64,000 nt of DNA from CAZQIC01 sp964593555 (GTDB lineage Bacteria; Bacteroidota; Bacteroidia; JAFLBG01): positions 1-64,000 of the forward strand of contig CAZQIC010000006.1 of NCBI GenBank assembly GCA_964593555.1, in the 5' to 3' direction. The stretch's first letter is position 1. Each line of letters opens with the position of its first letter. Of this stretch, positions 34,055 through 42,441 are shown one piece after another. A program made the position numbers and the translations under genes. The notes under the pieces were generated by a model. That model did not search any database, was not told where the DNA came from, and saw only the letters and a list, made by a program, of their open reading frames with translations.

Positions 34055-35275
34055 GTGATAGATAGAATAAGCATATCGGTTTTTATTGTTTTTGTATTTA
34101 CATTCATTACGAGTGCCGACGCAAAGGATGGTACTATTGATATATGTAAGAGTGATTCGCTTTTGAAGAGTAAAAATGAAAGCAATGTAATTAAACACAT
34201 TAGCAAAAAGGATTCTGTATTTAATTATTATGCAATGGCATTTAAAAAGGATAAAGAAGGTGATTATGTTAATTCGGTATTTTATTATACAAAGGCTTTG
34301 GAGATCGACTCTAATTATGTAGATGCTTATTTACGAAGGGCAGAAGCAAAGAAGCAACTGTTGGATTACAAGAGCGCTTTGGCAGATTACGACAGTGCCT
34401 TGAAATTGAAATTAACCTGGGAAGAATCATATGAAGTGTATTTTAATAAGGGAGTTACTCTAGCGTTGTTATCAAATCTGAAAGAAGCAATGGCAAATTT
34501 TAACTATTCGATAAAACTAAATCCGGAGTTTGCTGATGCATATTTTAACAGGGGTTTAGTTAAAGGCAGGATTGGTGACTATCCAGGTGAACTAAATGAT
34601 ATTAATAAGTCGATTTCACTGAATCCTATGGATCCCGATGCATTTAACAACAGAGGTATTGTTAAAAGTTTAATGGGTGATTATGAGGGTGCGCTGAAAG
34701 ATTATTCGCAGGCAATACAATTAGATGAAGCAAATGGCTCTTTCTATTTCAACAGAGCTCTTATTAATTATGAAACGAAAGAATATATTTTGGCTCTGAA
34801 TGATTTTAATAAAGCGATTTCGTTAAAGCCCGATGCTGAAATATATAACCGTAGAGCAAATGCAAAATGCAGACTAAAGGATTTCAGAGGAGCATTTGAG
34901 GATTATAATAGTGCAATAAAAATGCAGCCAAATTATTATATCGCTTATTTAAACCGAGGTTTCTTGAAGTATGATTTAAAAGATTATAAATCTGCAATTG
35001 AAGACTTTAGTGCGGCCATTAAGTTAAAGCCGGATTATTCTGTAGCATTTTATAACCGTGGGCTTGCAAAGGGCAAAATTGGAGATCATAAGGGAGAGAT
35101 CGAGGACTATACATTGGCAATTGAATATAAGCCGGATTACGATCATGCGTATGCTAAAAGAGGGATGGCAAAATATCAGCTTGGCGATTTAAGCGGCGGC
35201 TGTAATGATCTAAATAGTGCAGTTAAGCTGGGAAGCGCAACGGCATATGATAACATAATTCAATATTGTAAATAA
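34055..35275 (+). CDS. Secreted TPR-repeat protein
   Basis: A 406-residue protein starting with GTG. A signal peptide (about 6-24, ending SADAK) is followed by nine to ten regular tetratricopeptide repeats from about 55 to the end, of the form AYFNRGLVKGRIGDYxGxLNDxNKSISLNP. Second gene of the operon. Periplasmic TPR proteins next to a beta-barrel and a glycosidase resemble the scaffold proteins (AlgK/PgaA-like) of exopolysaccharide export machines; this is inference from context. Confidence 0.88.
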   Translation: MIDRISISVFIVFVFTFITSADAKDGTIDICKSDSLLKSKNESNVIKHISKKDSVFNYYAMAFKKDKEGDYVNSVFYYTKALEIDSNYVDAYLRRAEAKKQLLDYKSALADYDSALKLKLTWEESYEVYFNKGVTLALLSNLKEAMANFNYSIKLNPEFADAYFNRGLVKGRIGDYPGELNDINKSISLNPMDPDAFNNRGIVKSLMGDYEGALKDYSQAIQLDEANGSFYFNRALINYETKEYILALNDFNKAISLKPDAEIYNRRANAKCRLKDFRGAFEDYNSAIKMQPNYYIAYLNRGFLKYDLKDYKSAIEDFSAAIKLKPDYSVAFYNRGLAKGKIGDHKGEIEDYTLAIEYKPDYDHAYAKRGMAKYQLGDLSGGCNDLNSAVKLGSATAYDNIIQYCK

Positions 35276-35288
35276 ATTTATTTTAGGT

Positions 35289-36209
35289 ATGAAAACTTGT
35301 TTTTTGTTTTGGTTTATTTTTCTTTCACAGCTTCTCAATTGCGTTGCGCAAATTATTGTAGACGAAGCTCCAAGGTCATTGTATTATGAAAGAACAATGC
35401 GAATTACAAAATTAAAAGATCTGAAGGACATGAGAGATGTCTTCCATTATGATAAGTTACTATTGGGCAGAAATAGAATAAGCGGAAATATCTCATATAA
35501 TACGGGAAGAGTTTTAATTGATGATGGAGAAAAAGTTCATGATGAATATAGAAGTGCGATAGGCTGGTTTACACGAATAAGATTTTTTGAAGAGTTTAGT
35601 TTTAACACTACGTTTTATAAGGATTTTAATCCCGCTGCCGCTGCACGATGGACTTCTAATTATACTTATTCGTTGGGTAGATATCATTGGAAATCTAATA
35701 AGTTTAATTATGGATATGAAAATTATCTCAATAACAGGTATGGCGACAATTTTAAAACGTTCGGCGATAAATTTATGGAGGGTTATTATTTTGTTTCTTA
35801 TGGCCAGGCATTACCGGAGAAGTTAATGCAAAGAATTAAAATTGATGAAAGTACCAATTTTAAGTTTACCTATTTCGCTAGATATTCAATAAAATACAGA
35901 GATAAATTTGACGTTATGCATGGTGGATTATCATCTGGGAAATTAACCTTGGGTGCAGGTTTCAGGTATGCCATACTTAGAAATATTTATGTTGAATCTG
36001 CTGTTTACGCATATCCTGAAGAAATAAAAAAACAGCCTTGGGATCCCGACTATACTTATGGTTTTGGATACTTTGACTGGCGATCCTTCCGACTTTCGAT
36101 TACTTATGGCAACTGGGCGGTTAATCGGTTTCCATGGAACAAAGCAGATTATCCGAGATATAATTTTATGGATGGGAATTTTAGGTTTATAGCAAATTGG
36201 ATATGGTAA
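35289..36209 (+). CDS. Outer-membrane beta-barrel protein (YaiO-like)
   Basis: A 306-residue protein with a signal peptide (about 1-20, ending VAQ) and a series of amphipathic, aromatic-rich strands (FNTTFYKDFNPAAAARWTSN, YHWKSNKFNYGYENYLNN, RFIANWIW). The C-terminal strand ends in Trp, as in outer-membrane porins. It resembles the YaiO family of barrels found in polysaccharide loci, without certainty. It overlaps the next gene by 13 bp, so the two are translationally coupled. Confidence 0.75.
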   Translation: MKTCFLFWFIFLSQLLNCVAQIIVDEAPRSLYYERTMRITKLKDLKDMRDVFHYDKLLLGRNRISGNISYNTGRVLIDDGEKVHDEYRSAIGWFTRIRFFEEFSFNTTFYKDFNPAAAARWTSNYTYSLGRYHWKSNKFNYGYENYLNNRYGDNFKTFGDKFMEGYYFVSYGQALPEKLMQRIKIDESTNFKFTYFARYSIKYRDKFDVMHGGLSSGKLTLGAGFRYAILRNIYVESAVYAYPEEIKKQPWDPDYTYGFGYFDWRSFRLSITYGNWAVNRFPWNKADYPRYNFMDGNFRFIANWIW

Positions 36210-37858
36210 ATGTAAATTCTAAGTTATGCTTGATTGTTTGTACAATTGTAATATTTCATATTAAAATTTATGCACAACTAAAGTATGTGGTAGAAGACTT
36301 TGAAGGTTTTGCGGATGGTGCAGCCGATTTAAAGCCTAATGGAGTTTTCGCATTTGGTAATATTCAGGCAACTGTTGATTACAATGAAAATAAAAGCGGA
36401 AAAAGTGAGTACAAAGGGCAGCGCTTCCTTAGAGTAAGTAAAAGTGGTAAGCAAGAGTTTGGTGGATGGGGAAAAGGGATAAGTTCATATGTTGAATTGG
36501 ATGCAAACAAGGATTATTTAAATTTTTATTTTTTTCAACCAGTATCAAATGATACAACCAGTATTAAAATTGAATTGCAGGAGGACGACAATGAAAATGG
36601 TAGCTACGAAATGGCCAGTGACGATTCATGGGTATATGAGCAAAAACTTAATGAGAAAAATTCATGGAACTTAATATCAATACCATTAAATAAATTTAAG
36701 AGAGCCAATAAGGGAGGTGATGGAATATTTAATATTAATTATAAACAAGGAAAATTACTTTGTCTGGTAATTAGCTTTATATCGATGGGAAAGCAAAGAA
36801 ATGATCAAGTCTGGTCATTTGATTTTATTTGTTTTTCAAGAGGTAAATTAATTACAGGAACAAATAGTTTAGATGCACCATCAGCTTTGAACGAAGATTT
36901 TTGTAATCTGGGTATTTGGTCTAAAGAGGGGAACACAGCAGACTTTTCAGAAATCCCCTTGAATTTTGAGAATGCATTCAAATATGGTACAGATAAAAAA
37001 CTGGGAGTAGTACATTTTTTTCAACCCTTTGCATTTGATGGTGGTAACACCCAAAATTCTTATCCGTCGATTGAAAAAATAAATGAGATCATCCAGCGGG
37101 GCTATATCCCAATGATTACGCTCGAGGATCATTTCGTTAATGCAAAACCAAATGTTAAGCAGCCGAATCTTTATAGTATAGTGGAAGGCCATTTTGATCC
37201 TTTCTTTAATAAATGGGCAAAGCAAATAAAAGAGGTTAATGGAACGGTTCTCTTAAGAATATTGCATGAGTTTAACGGTGATTGGTACCCCTGGTGTATT
37301 GCCAATAATGACAAAAATCCGGAGTTGCTGATCAAAGCATACAGGCATATCTACGACATTTTCAAAATTCAGCAAGTGTCAAATGTCAAATTTATCTGGT
37401 GTCCTAATTCTACTTCTTTTCCACAGGAAAAATGGAATTTTATTATGGATGCTTATCCGGGTGATGAGTATGTGGATTATGTAGGTTTAGATATTTATAA
37501 TGGAGCAGGGAAGGGTATTCCGCTATGGAGATCTTTTCGAAAGGAAGGAATTGAAAATTATTTTGTTTTAACTCAATCATTACCAAAAAAAGCATTGTTT
37601 GTCTGCGAGGTCGCGTCAAGGGAGCGTCAACAATATGAGCCGCCATCTTCACAAGATAAAGTAGAATGGATCAGGCAAATGAGTCAGGCGCTTACAAGTG
37701 ATATGTCGAAGATTAGATTGTTAACGTGGTTCAGTGAAAAAGGGTCCTTTAAGATCAATTCCTCCAACAACGCACAGGGGGCGTTTCTAAATTATATTTT
37801 AAAGGATAATTACTTTAAATCAGGAACAAAACATATGTATTCGATGTTTGACAATTAG
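36197..37858 (+). CDS. GH26-like glycoside hydrolase with N-terminal carbohydrate-binding domain
   Basis: A signal peptide (about 1-26) is followed by a CBM11/CIA30-like beta-sandwich (about 28-215; VVEDFEGFADGAADLKPNG ... NDQVWSFDFICF). A TIM barrel of the GH26 mannanase type occupies about 225-545. The likely acid/base is Glu358 (LLRILHEFNGDWYPW) and the nucleophile Glu471 (LFVCEVAS), in the clan GH-A positions. No T9SS sorting domain of its own. Co-transcribed with an outer-membrane barrel and TPR protein, it probably trims or senses a polysaccharide in the periplasm; GH26 enzymes act on beta-mannans and mixed beta-glucans. Confidence 0.87.
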   Translation: MDMVNVNSKLCLIVCTIVIFHIKIYAQLKYVVEDFEGFADGAADLKPNGVFAFGNIQATVDYNENKSGKSEYKGQRFLRVSKSGKQEFGGWGKGISSYVELDANKDYLNFYFFQPVSNDTTSIKIELQEDDNENGSYEMASDDSWVYEQKLNEKNSWNLISIPLNKFKRANKGGDGIFNINYKQGKLLCLVISFISMGKQRNDQVWSFDFICFSRGKLITGTNSLDAPSALNEDFCNLGIWSKEGNTADFSEIPLNFENAFKYGTDKKLGVVHFFQPFAFDGGNTQNSYPSIEKINEIIQRGYIPMITLEDHFVNAKPNVKQPNLYSIVEGHFDPFFNKWAKQIKEVNGTVLLRILHEFNGDWYPWCIANNDKNPELLIKAYRHIYDIFKIQQVSNVKFIWCPNSTSFPQEKWNFIMDAYPGDEYVDYVGLDIYNGAGKGIPLWRSFRKEGIENYFVLTQSLPKKALFVCEVASRERQQYEPPSSQDKVEWIRQMSQALTSDMSKIRLLTWFSEKGSFKINSSNNAQGAFLNYILKDNYFKSGTKHMYSMFDN

Positions 37859-37866
37859 GTTATGTA

Positions 37867-38244
37867 ATGAAGAAAAAAATTCTTTTAATTCTATTAGGAT
37901 TTGTTGTTAACCTATGCCTATTAAATGCTCAGGAAACAGATACTATTTGTAACCTGGAAGAAGCGGACGATAATTCTTTTCTAAAGATTTTTCCTAATCC
38001 AACAAAGGGTACTTTCCAGATTGTTTATGGTTCTGCAACGAGTTGCCCTCCCGCTGGTTGGGGAGGTATAATTATTGTAAATATTATTAATTCAAAAGGA
38101 GAGACGGTTTACACTGAAGCTATTTTGAAATTCGAAGGTGAATATGATCAAACGATTGATCTTAGTGGTTTTGAAAAAGGGACCTATACTATCCAAGTAG
38201 TTGCGGGTAAAAGGAAGAAAACCAGACGTGAAATTTTGGAATAA
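37867..38244 (+). CDS. Small secreted protein with T9SS type A sorting domain
   Basis: A 125-residue protein consisting of a signal peptide (about 1-20, ending LLNAQ) and little more than a type A sorting domain (LKIFPNPTKGTFQIVYG, GETVYTEAILKFEGEYDQTIDLSGFEKGTYTIQVVAGKRK). A Cys-containing insert (SATSCPPAGWGG) interrupts the usual first strands. It is unusual for a T9SS domain to form the whole protein. Last gene of the receiver-TPR-OMP-GH26 operon, closed by a bidirectional hairpin. Confidence 0.85.
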   Translation: MKKKILLILLGFVVNLCLLNAQETDTICNLEEADDNSFLKIFPNPTKGTFQIVYGSATSCPPAGWGGIIIVNIINSKGETVYTEAILKFEGEYDQTIDLSGFEKGTYTIQVVAGKRKKTRREILE

Positions 38245-38270
38245 TTTTTAATGCCATTTTTGGTGTAAAT

Positions 38271-38302
38271 TAAGTCCATTCTAAATTCTTAGAATGGACT
38301 TA
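38271..38302. terminator. Bidirectional hairpin terminator
   Basis: Perfect 14-bp arms TAAGTCCATTCTAA / TTAGAATGGACTTA with a four-base loop, between convergent genes. Flanked by A-rich and T-rich stretches, so it can serve both strands. Confidence 0.75.
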
Positions 38303-38316
38303 AAAGAAATTTATTT

Positions 38317-38709
38317 TTATCTGCTTTCCTGTTTAGCTGTTCTGATGTTGGCTGTTCTGCCGGAAATATCGATGCAATCGCCTTCTTTCATTTGTAAAGT
38401 CTTACCATCTTTTCTTTTTACAGTGCCGTCCATCATGACAATAGTACCGTCTTCCATTACCATTTCTTTATCCATTATGGCCATTTTTCCATCAACCATC
38501 ATCATCATTTTTCCGTTTAACATTTTCATTGCACATTCCACATTTGTAGAATCTTGTTTTGGATTTTCCTGGGATACATTTTTATTGGGTTGCGGTTTAT
38601 ATTTATCATCCATGTAATTACCATCCGGTTTTGGACGTACGGAATCGGTTTGCGCGAATGAGCTTAAATAAATTGTAGCGAGTACGCATGTTAAGATTAT
38701 TTTTTTCAT
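38317..38709 (-). CDS. DUF6799 domain secreted protein
   Basis: A 130-residue protein with a signal peptide (about 1-19, ending SSFAQ), a short Asn/Lys/Gln-rich linker and a Met/Asp-rich domain with repeats of the type MLNGKMMMMVDGKMAIMDKEMVMEDGTIVMMDGTVKRKDG (shown in outline), which matches the DUF6799 pattern. The dense Met could bind copper, but there is no direct evidence. Minus strand, next to a glycine-zipper protein gene. Confidence 0.82.
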   Translation of the reverse strand: MKKIILTCVLATIYLSSFAQTDSVRPKPDGNYMDDKYKPQPNKNVSQENPKQDSTNVECAMKMLNGKMMMMVDGKMAIMDKEMVMEDGTIVMMDGTVKRKDGKTLQMKEGDCIDISGRTANIRTAKQESR

Positions 38710-38778
38710 TAGTGGCTTGTTGTTTAATTATTCGGAGTTTATGTTTTCATGACTTACTTATTCCTCCTATTTAATAAG

Positions 38779-39291
38779 TCAGTCATTTTTAAAGATGTTT
38801 AACTTTTCATGGTTCGTGACATTAATATCAAGAGTTATTTTTCCATTTTTAAGTTCCCTTTCGTATCTCCTGGTTTTATCTTCAGGTATGCTATAGCCAA
38901 CTAGAGCTCCCATTAGGCTTCCCGCAGCAGCTCCGGCACCAGCGCTTGCCAATCCTCCAATGAGAGGCCCTGATATAATTATGTTTAGGCCAGGAAGAGC
39001 AAGCTGACTTCCTGCGGCTGCGATAATTCCTAAAGCGAGTCCGACTAACCCACCTATAATGGCGCCGCCTCTTGCGCATTCTTTAGCTTTGGTCCCAATA
39101 ATAATTTCTGAATTGAAGCTATTTAAATATGGTCTGCTACTTTCTTTAGGATCAAGAATATTAATTTTTCCTTTTGAATAACCTTGTCGTGTTAATGTAT
39201 TATAATATCTTTCAGCACTATCACTAAATAGTCCCGATAATATCCTGTCTCCTGGCTTTAAAAAATTTTCGGATTCTTTGTCGTTTACCAT
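38779..39291 (-). CDS. Glycine-zipper membrane protein
   Basis: A 170-residue protein with a hydrophilic N terminus (1-70) followed by two Gly/Ala-rich hydrophobic segments (GGAIIGGLVGLALGIIAAAGS and GPLIGGLASAGAGAAAGSLMG, cut here) and a charged tail ending in SIPEDKTRRYERELKNGKI. The GxxxG spacing is that of glycine-zipper stress proteins. It may be a membrane-inserted general-stress protein of the DUF1269/DUF3341-like kind, but the family is not certain. Confidence 0.72.
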   Translation of the reverse strand: MVNDKESENFLKPGDRILSGLFSDSAERYYNTLTRQGYSKGKINILDPKESSRPYLNSFNSEIIIGTKAKECARGGAIIGGLVGLALGIIAAAGSQLALPGLNIIISGPLIGGLASAGAGAAAGSLMGALVGYSIPEDKTRRYERELKNGKITLDINVTNHEKLNIFKND

Positions 39292-39366
39292 TTTATAATT
39301 TTTATTTATTTTATTTTTTATAAGACCTAATTACTGAAATAGTTTTTCCTAAAATGACCATTAGTG

Positions 39367-39376
39367 NNNNNNNNNN
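39367..39376. other. Scaffold gap (10 N)
   Basis: Ten unknown bases; the real gap length is not known. It interrupts the small lipoprotein gene on the minus strand. Confidence 0.99.
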
Positions 39377-39489
39377 GTAATAAGCATCCCAAGGCTGAGT
39401 CCGCTGGAATAATTACTAGCCGCTACCGCACAAGAACTCAGGGAGAGCGAACAAAAAATTGGTATTAAAAGTTTATGATATTTTTTCAT
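39377..39489 (-). CDS. Small lipoprotein, interrupted by the scaffold gap
   Basis: Begins ATG at 39489 on the minus strand with MKKYHKLLIPIFCSLSLSSC, a lipoprotein signal peptide with lipobox LSSC, followed by AVAASNYSSGLSLGMLIT up to the gap. On the far side of the gap one frame reads TNGHFRKNYFSN and a TAG, a possible C terminus around 39326-39366. The mature protein cannot be identified. The gene has a good copy of the 29-bp motif 47 bp upstream. Confidence 0.65.
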
Positions 39490-39536
39490 GTTGTATTATG
39501 AGCAAATTTATTCATTGGATGAATAAGATTCATCAA

Positions 39537-39565
39537 TATTCGGTGAACAGCTGCTTTATATAGCT
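39537..39565 (-). promoter_or_regulatory. 29-bp bipartite motif, site 5
   Basis: AGCTATATAAAG then 10 bases then ACCGAATA on the minus strand, 47 bp before the lipoprotein ATG. Confidence 0.65.
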
Positions 39566-39631
39566 AAGACTGAAATAAAAAAGATTAAATAAATTGCTAT
39601 TAAAATTTAGATAGGGAATTGTTTAAACTTG

Positions 39632-41683
39632 CTATTGTATTACAAGTTTTCCGGTTGTTGCATTGTTGTCAACCGTTAGCTGATAAAAATAAATTCCTGG
39701 CGGAATTTGATTTCGCTCAAAAGTGAGATTGTATTCTCCGGCGGGTTTGTGTTCATAAATTAATCTAGACAACTCTTTCCCTAAAGGGTCAATTATTTTC
39801 AAAGAAACATTTCCATCTTTGATTAAGTGTATTGAGAATGTTGTAGATGATTCAAATGGATTTGGATATATATGTACTTTGTTTTCTAGGTTGTTATTTG
39901 TTACAAATGGCATAATGCAGTTTCCTGAAATAGACGCGTCCATCCAGGCAATTCGATTTGTTATCCAAGATTTTAAATCACTTATTTCTGTTTGATACGT
40001 TGCATTTAACTGATTTTGTGGATTAGGAAAGATGTAAGCTCCCAAAATTGGCCATTGAGTAAAATTCCGCTGTTGTGATTCATTTAATACAAGTGCAGTT
40101 GAATCTATATAGGTATAAAGATTATTTAATTTGAGAATTCCCTGCCTTAGTTGTGTCCATCTGCAGTAAACCTGGTTTACAAAATTACTGTCCTGGTAAA
40201 GTTTATCCCACCATGTTGGACATGGAAATGTTGTGTCCGCCATTTGATATTCCCAGCCATTAGAAGAAAAGGAATTTCCATAGTTACAGTTATGCCAGGC
40301 AAGATCATAATCCCATACAGGACCAATGTGTAGTTTACCACCATTGCTGATATTGTCCTTATATAAATACGTACTTAGTCTGTAAGCATCAACATTTTTA
40401 CTTAATTCATTTATTAAAAAAAAGTCAACAAAAGAATTTGTCTCAATGTATTTGGGATAGCCGTTTATCTGATCTGCAAAAGACGAAGAGTTCATTGTGT
40501 TTTCAAAGTTGTCCATGTAATTTTTAATATATGCCTTCTGTTGTACTGTAATGTCTGTGTCCTTTGGATAAACGTACTCATAATAAAAATGTGAATTGGT
40601 TGGCGAGTTGCCCGGAAGTAATGAATACCATCCTGCTTCATCTGCGCGATCGATTTTTAGAATATATCCTCCGGTAATATTTGGACTCGCGTTGTCGTTC
40701 TTAGTAAGTTTTGAGATGTCAATTCTTGATGCACCTCTCTTAGGTTTTTCTAAGAGAGTATAAACACCCCTGTATTCTCCATTTATAACAACTTCAACAA
40801 ATTTGAATCTTGGTGAATAATTTCCCATTCTCCTGAATAAATCATAGGTGAGAGGAATTCTCAGCAGACTTTTATCCTGGTAGGCGGCAATTAAGCACCA
40901 GTCGCTTTCCGGAGGCATGCCCAGGAGCGGGACATTTAAATCACTTCCACTTGCGTCTTTTGTTTCAATGCTATAGGGTTTTTTCTCAAAATTTTTACTG
41001 CTATTACCCCTAAGATTAATTTTTATTTTTCCGTTGTAATTATTCCATGTGTCTGTGGTATGATTTCGGCTGGAACCATTGTAAATAATTCCCATGTTTG
41101 CAATTATACCAGTATCAGATAATAATTGACTACCGGTATTAATAATCACTATTGGTAAATCCGAGGAGGTGAATTTTAAATTGGGATGTGGAGAATTACC
41201 AAATCGTATGCTCCAGCTTATCAGGTTACCGGAATTAATAAATGCTAAATAATCTTTCACTATAAGTTTCCATGTTCCATTCCCTGTTTGTCCGTTATTA
41301 AACCTTCCTAAATATCCAATGGGCTTAAAGCTGCCATTATAAGGGGCTTGCGCTAATGTAATTGATGAGCCAGCCGTATTGTTAAAACAAGTATTTGTAT
41401 AATTCGTGTCTTTGCAACTACTTCCGTCAGTCAATTGAACAATTGTTCCTGATGGGGATTGAAGAAAAATACTTAACTCCTGGACAGTGTGGTGAGTTAT
41501 ATTAATGCAAACTTCTTCAAGGCCAAAAGCGCTGTCGAGCTGAGATTGACTCAGGCCAGATATGTTTAGATTAAAATATGTATTTACACCATTGTTAAGA
41601 ATAGAACCTCCGCCTCCGGTAAATAGTTGAGCCCTGATAGTTAATAATATAAAAGAAAAAAAAAGTGTAAAGAGTCTTTTCAT
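39632..41683 (-). CDS. CotH-family secreted protein with P-domain and T9SS sorting domain
   Basis: A 683-residue protein. A signal peptide (about 1-19) is followed by a proprotein-convertase P-domain (about 45-165; INITHHTVQELSIFLQSPSGTIVQL, GNGTWKLIVKD). A CotH kinase-like domain (about 175-560) follows: KINLRGNSSKNFEKKPYSIE, EYRGVYTLLEKPKR and the metal-binding-type HIGPVWDYDLAW. The last 80 residues are a type A sorting domain (HIYPNPFESSTTFSI, GIYFYQLTVDN). CotH proteins phosphorylate proteins or act on surface polymers. The gene overlaps the DksA-like gene by one base and belongs to its operon under site 6. Confidence 0.9.
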   Translation of the reverse strand: MKRLFTLFFSFILLTIRAQLFTGGGGSILNNGVNTYFNLNISGLSQSQLDSAFGLEEVCINITHHTVQELSIFLQSPSGTIVQLTDGSSCKDTNYTNTCFNNTAGSSITLAQAPYNGSFKPIGYLGRFNNGQTGNGTWKLIVKDYLAFINSGNLISWSIRFGNSPHPNLKFTSSDLPIVIINTGSQLLSDTGIIANMGIIYNGSSRNHTTDTWNNYNGKIKINLRGNSSKNFEKKPYSIETKDASGSDLNVPLLGMPPESDWCLIAAYQDKSLLRIPLTYDLFRRMGNYSPRFKFVEVVINGEYRGVYTLLEKPKRGASRIDISKLTKNDNASPNITGGYILKIDRADEAGWYSLLPGNSPTNSHFYYEYVYPKDTDITVQQKAYIKNYMDNFENTMNSSSFADQINGYPKYIETNSFVDFFLINELSKNVDAYRLSTYLYKDNISNGGKLHIGPVWDYDLAWHNCNYGNSFSSNGWEYQMADTTFPCPTWWDKLYQDSNFVNQVYCRWTQLRQGILKLNNLYTYIDSTALVLNESQQRNFTQWPILGAYIFPNPQNQLNATYQTEISDLKSWITNRIAWMDASISGNCIMPFVTNNNLENKVHIYPNPFESSTTFSIHLIKDGNVSLKIIDPLGKELSRLIYEHKPAGEYNLTFERNQIPPGIYFYQLTVDNNATTGKLVIQ

Positions 41684-42174
41684 TAATTAAGAGTGGCGCT
41701 ATTAAGTTTAGCGTCAATACTTGTTGTAGCGTGGGGAACACTTTTTAATCTTTCTTTTGCAATTAATTTTCCTGTAATCCTGCAGATCCCATAGGTTTTA
41801 TTTTCTACTCTTATCAATGCGTTGTATAAGTGCTGAATGAATTTTTCCTGTCTTGCTGCGAATCTTGCCGTTTCTTCTTTAGATAATACATCGCTTGCAT
41901 CTTCGAGTAACTTAAAGGTTGGTGATGTGTCGTTGGTTCCATTGTCATCGCGAAGTGATAATATGTTTTTATAAAGCTCATAATCAACTGTTGCCTTCTG
42001 AAGTTTTAAAAGGATCAATTCTTTGAATTCCAATAACTCTTTATCAGAGAATCTTGAACGTTCGTCAATAATTTTGGGAGTGATATTTTGCTCTTCATTA
42101 GACTGGTCCTTTCCGTCTATTACTTTTTTAACGGATTTATGCGGGATGTTTTTGTTTTGCATGACGTTCTTCAT
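41683..42174 (-). CDS. DksA/TraR-like protein
   Basis: A 163-residue protein with a basic N-terminal part, a coiled-coil pair (ELLEFKELILLKLQKATVDYELYKNIL) and the C-terminal DksA/TraR-type segment YGICRITGKLIAKERLKSVPHAT. Only one Cys remains of the four zinc ligands, which is usual for Bacteroidota homologues. Family members bind RNA polymerase through the secondary channel. It is odd to find it coupled (one-base overlap) to a secreted CotH protein. The operon carries site 6 of the shared motif. Confidence 0.85.
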   Translation of the reverse strand: MKNVMQNKNIPHKSVKKVIDGKDQSNEEQNITPKIIDERSRFSDKELLEFKELILLKLQKATVDYELYKNILSLRDDNGTNDTSPTFKLLEDASDVLSKEETARFAARQEKFIQHLYNALIRVENKTYGICRITGKLIAKERLKSVPHATTSIDAKLNSATLN

Positions 42175-42264
42175 AAATTTTTATTCTTTTAATTGCGATT
42201 GTTTTTTCTTTTTATTAATGTAATAATTAACGAAAATAAATCAGTCTATTCGTGTTTTCTTTTT

Positions 42265-42293
42265 TTTTCGGCTAAAACGCATTTTTAATAGCC
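42265..42293 (-). promoter_or_regulatory. 29-bp bipartite motif, site 6
   Basis: GGCTATTAAAAA then 10 bases then GCCGAAAA on the minus strand, 90 bp before the DksA-like ATG. The right half ends AAAA instead of AATA. Confidence 0.6.
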
Positions 42294-42354
42294 AAAAAAT
42301 GTTAAATGATCGTTTGCGCCATAACATTAGTGTAACATTTGCGTAATAATAGAT

Positions 42355-42383
42355 CGATCGCTAAAAGGGTCTTTATAATAGCC
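42355..42383 (-). promoter_or_regulatory. Reverse-oriented weak motif before the first GH-A gene
   Basis: On the minus strand GGCTATTATAAA, 11 bases, CGATCG; weaker in the right half. It lies about 58 bp before the plus-strand glycosidase start at 42442. A similar reversed site lies before the paralogue (49040-49068), and the surrounding 45 bp are alignable between the two genes. Confidence 0.35.
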
Positions 42384-42441
42384 CAGGGAATTAAAAGAGA
42401 AGTTGGGAAGTCTTAGAAAAATAATCACTAAAAATAATATT

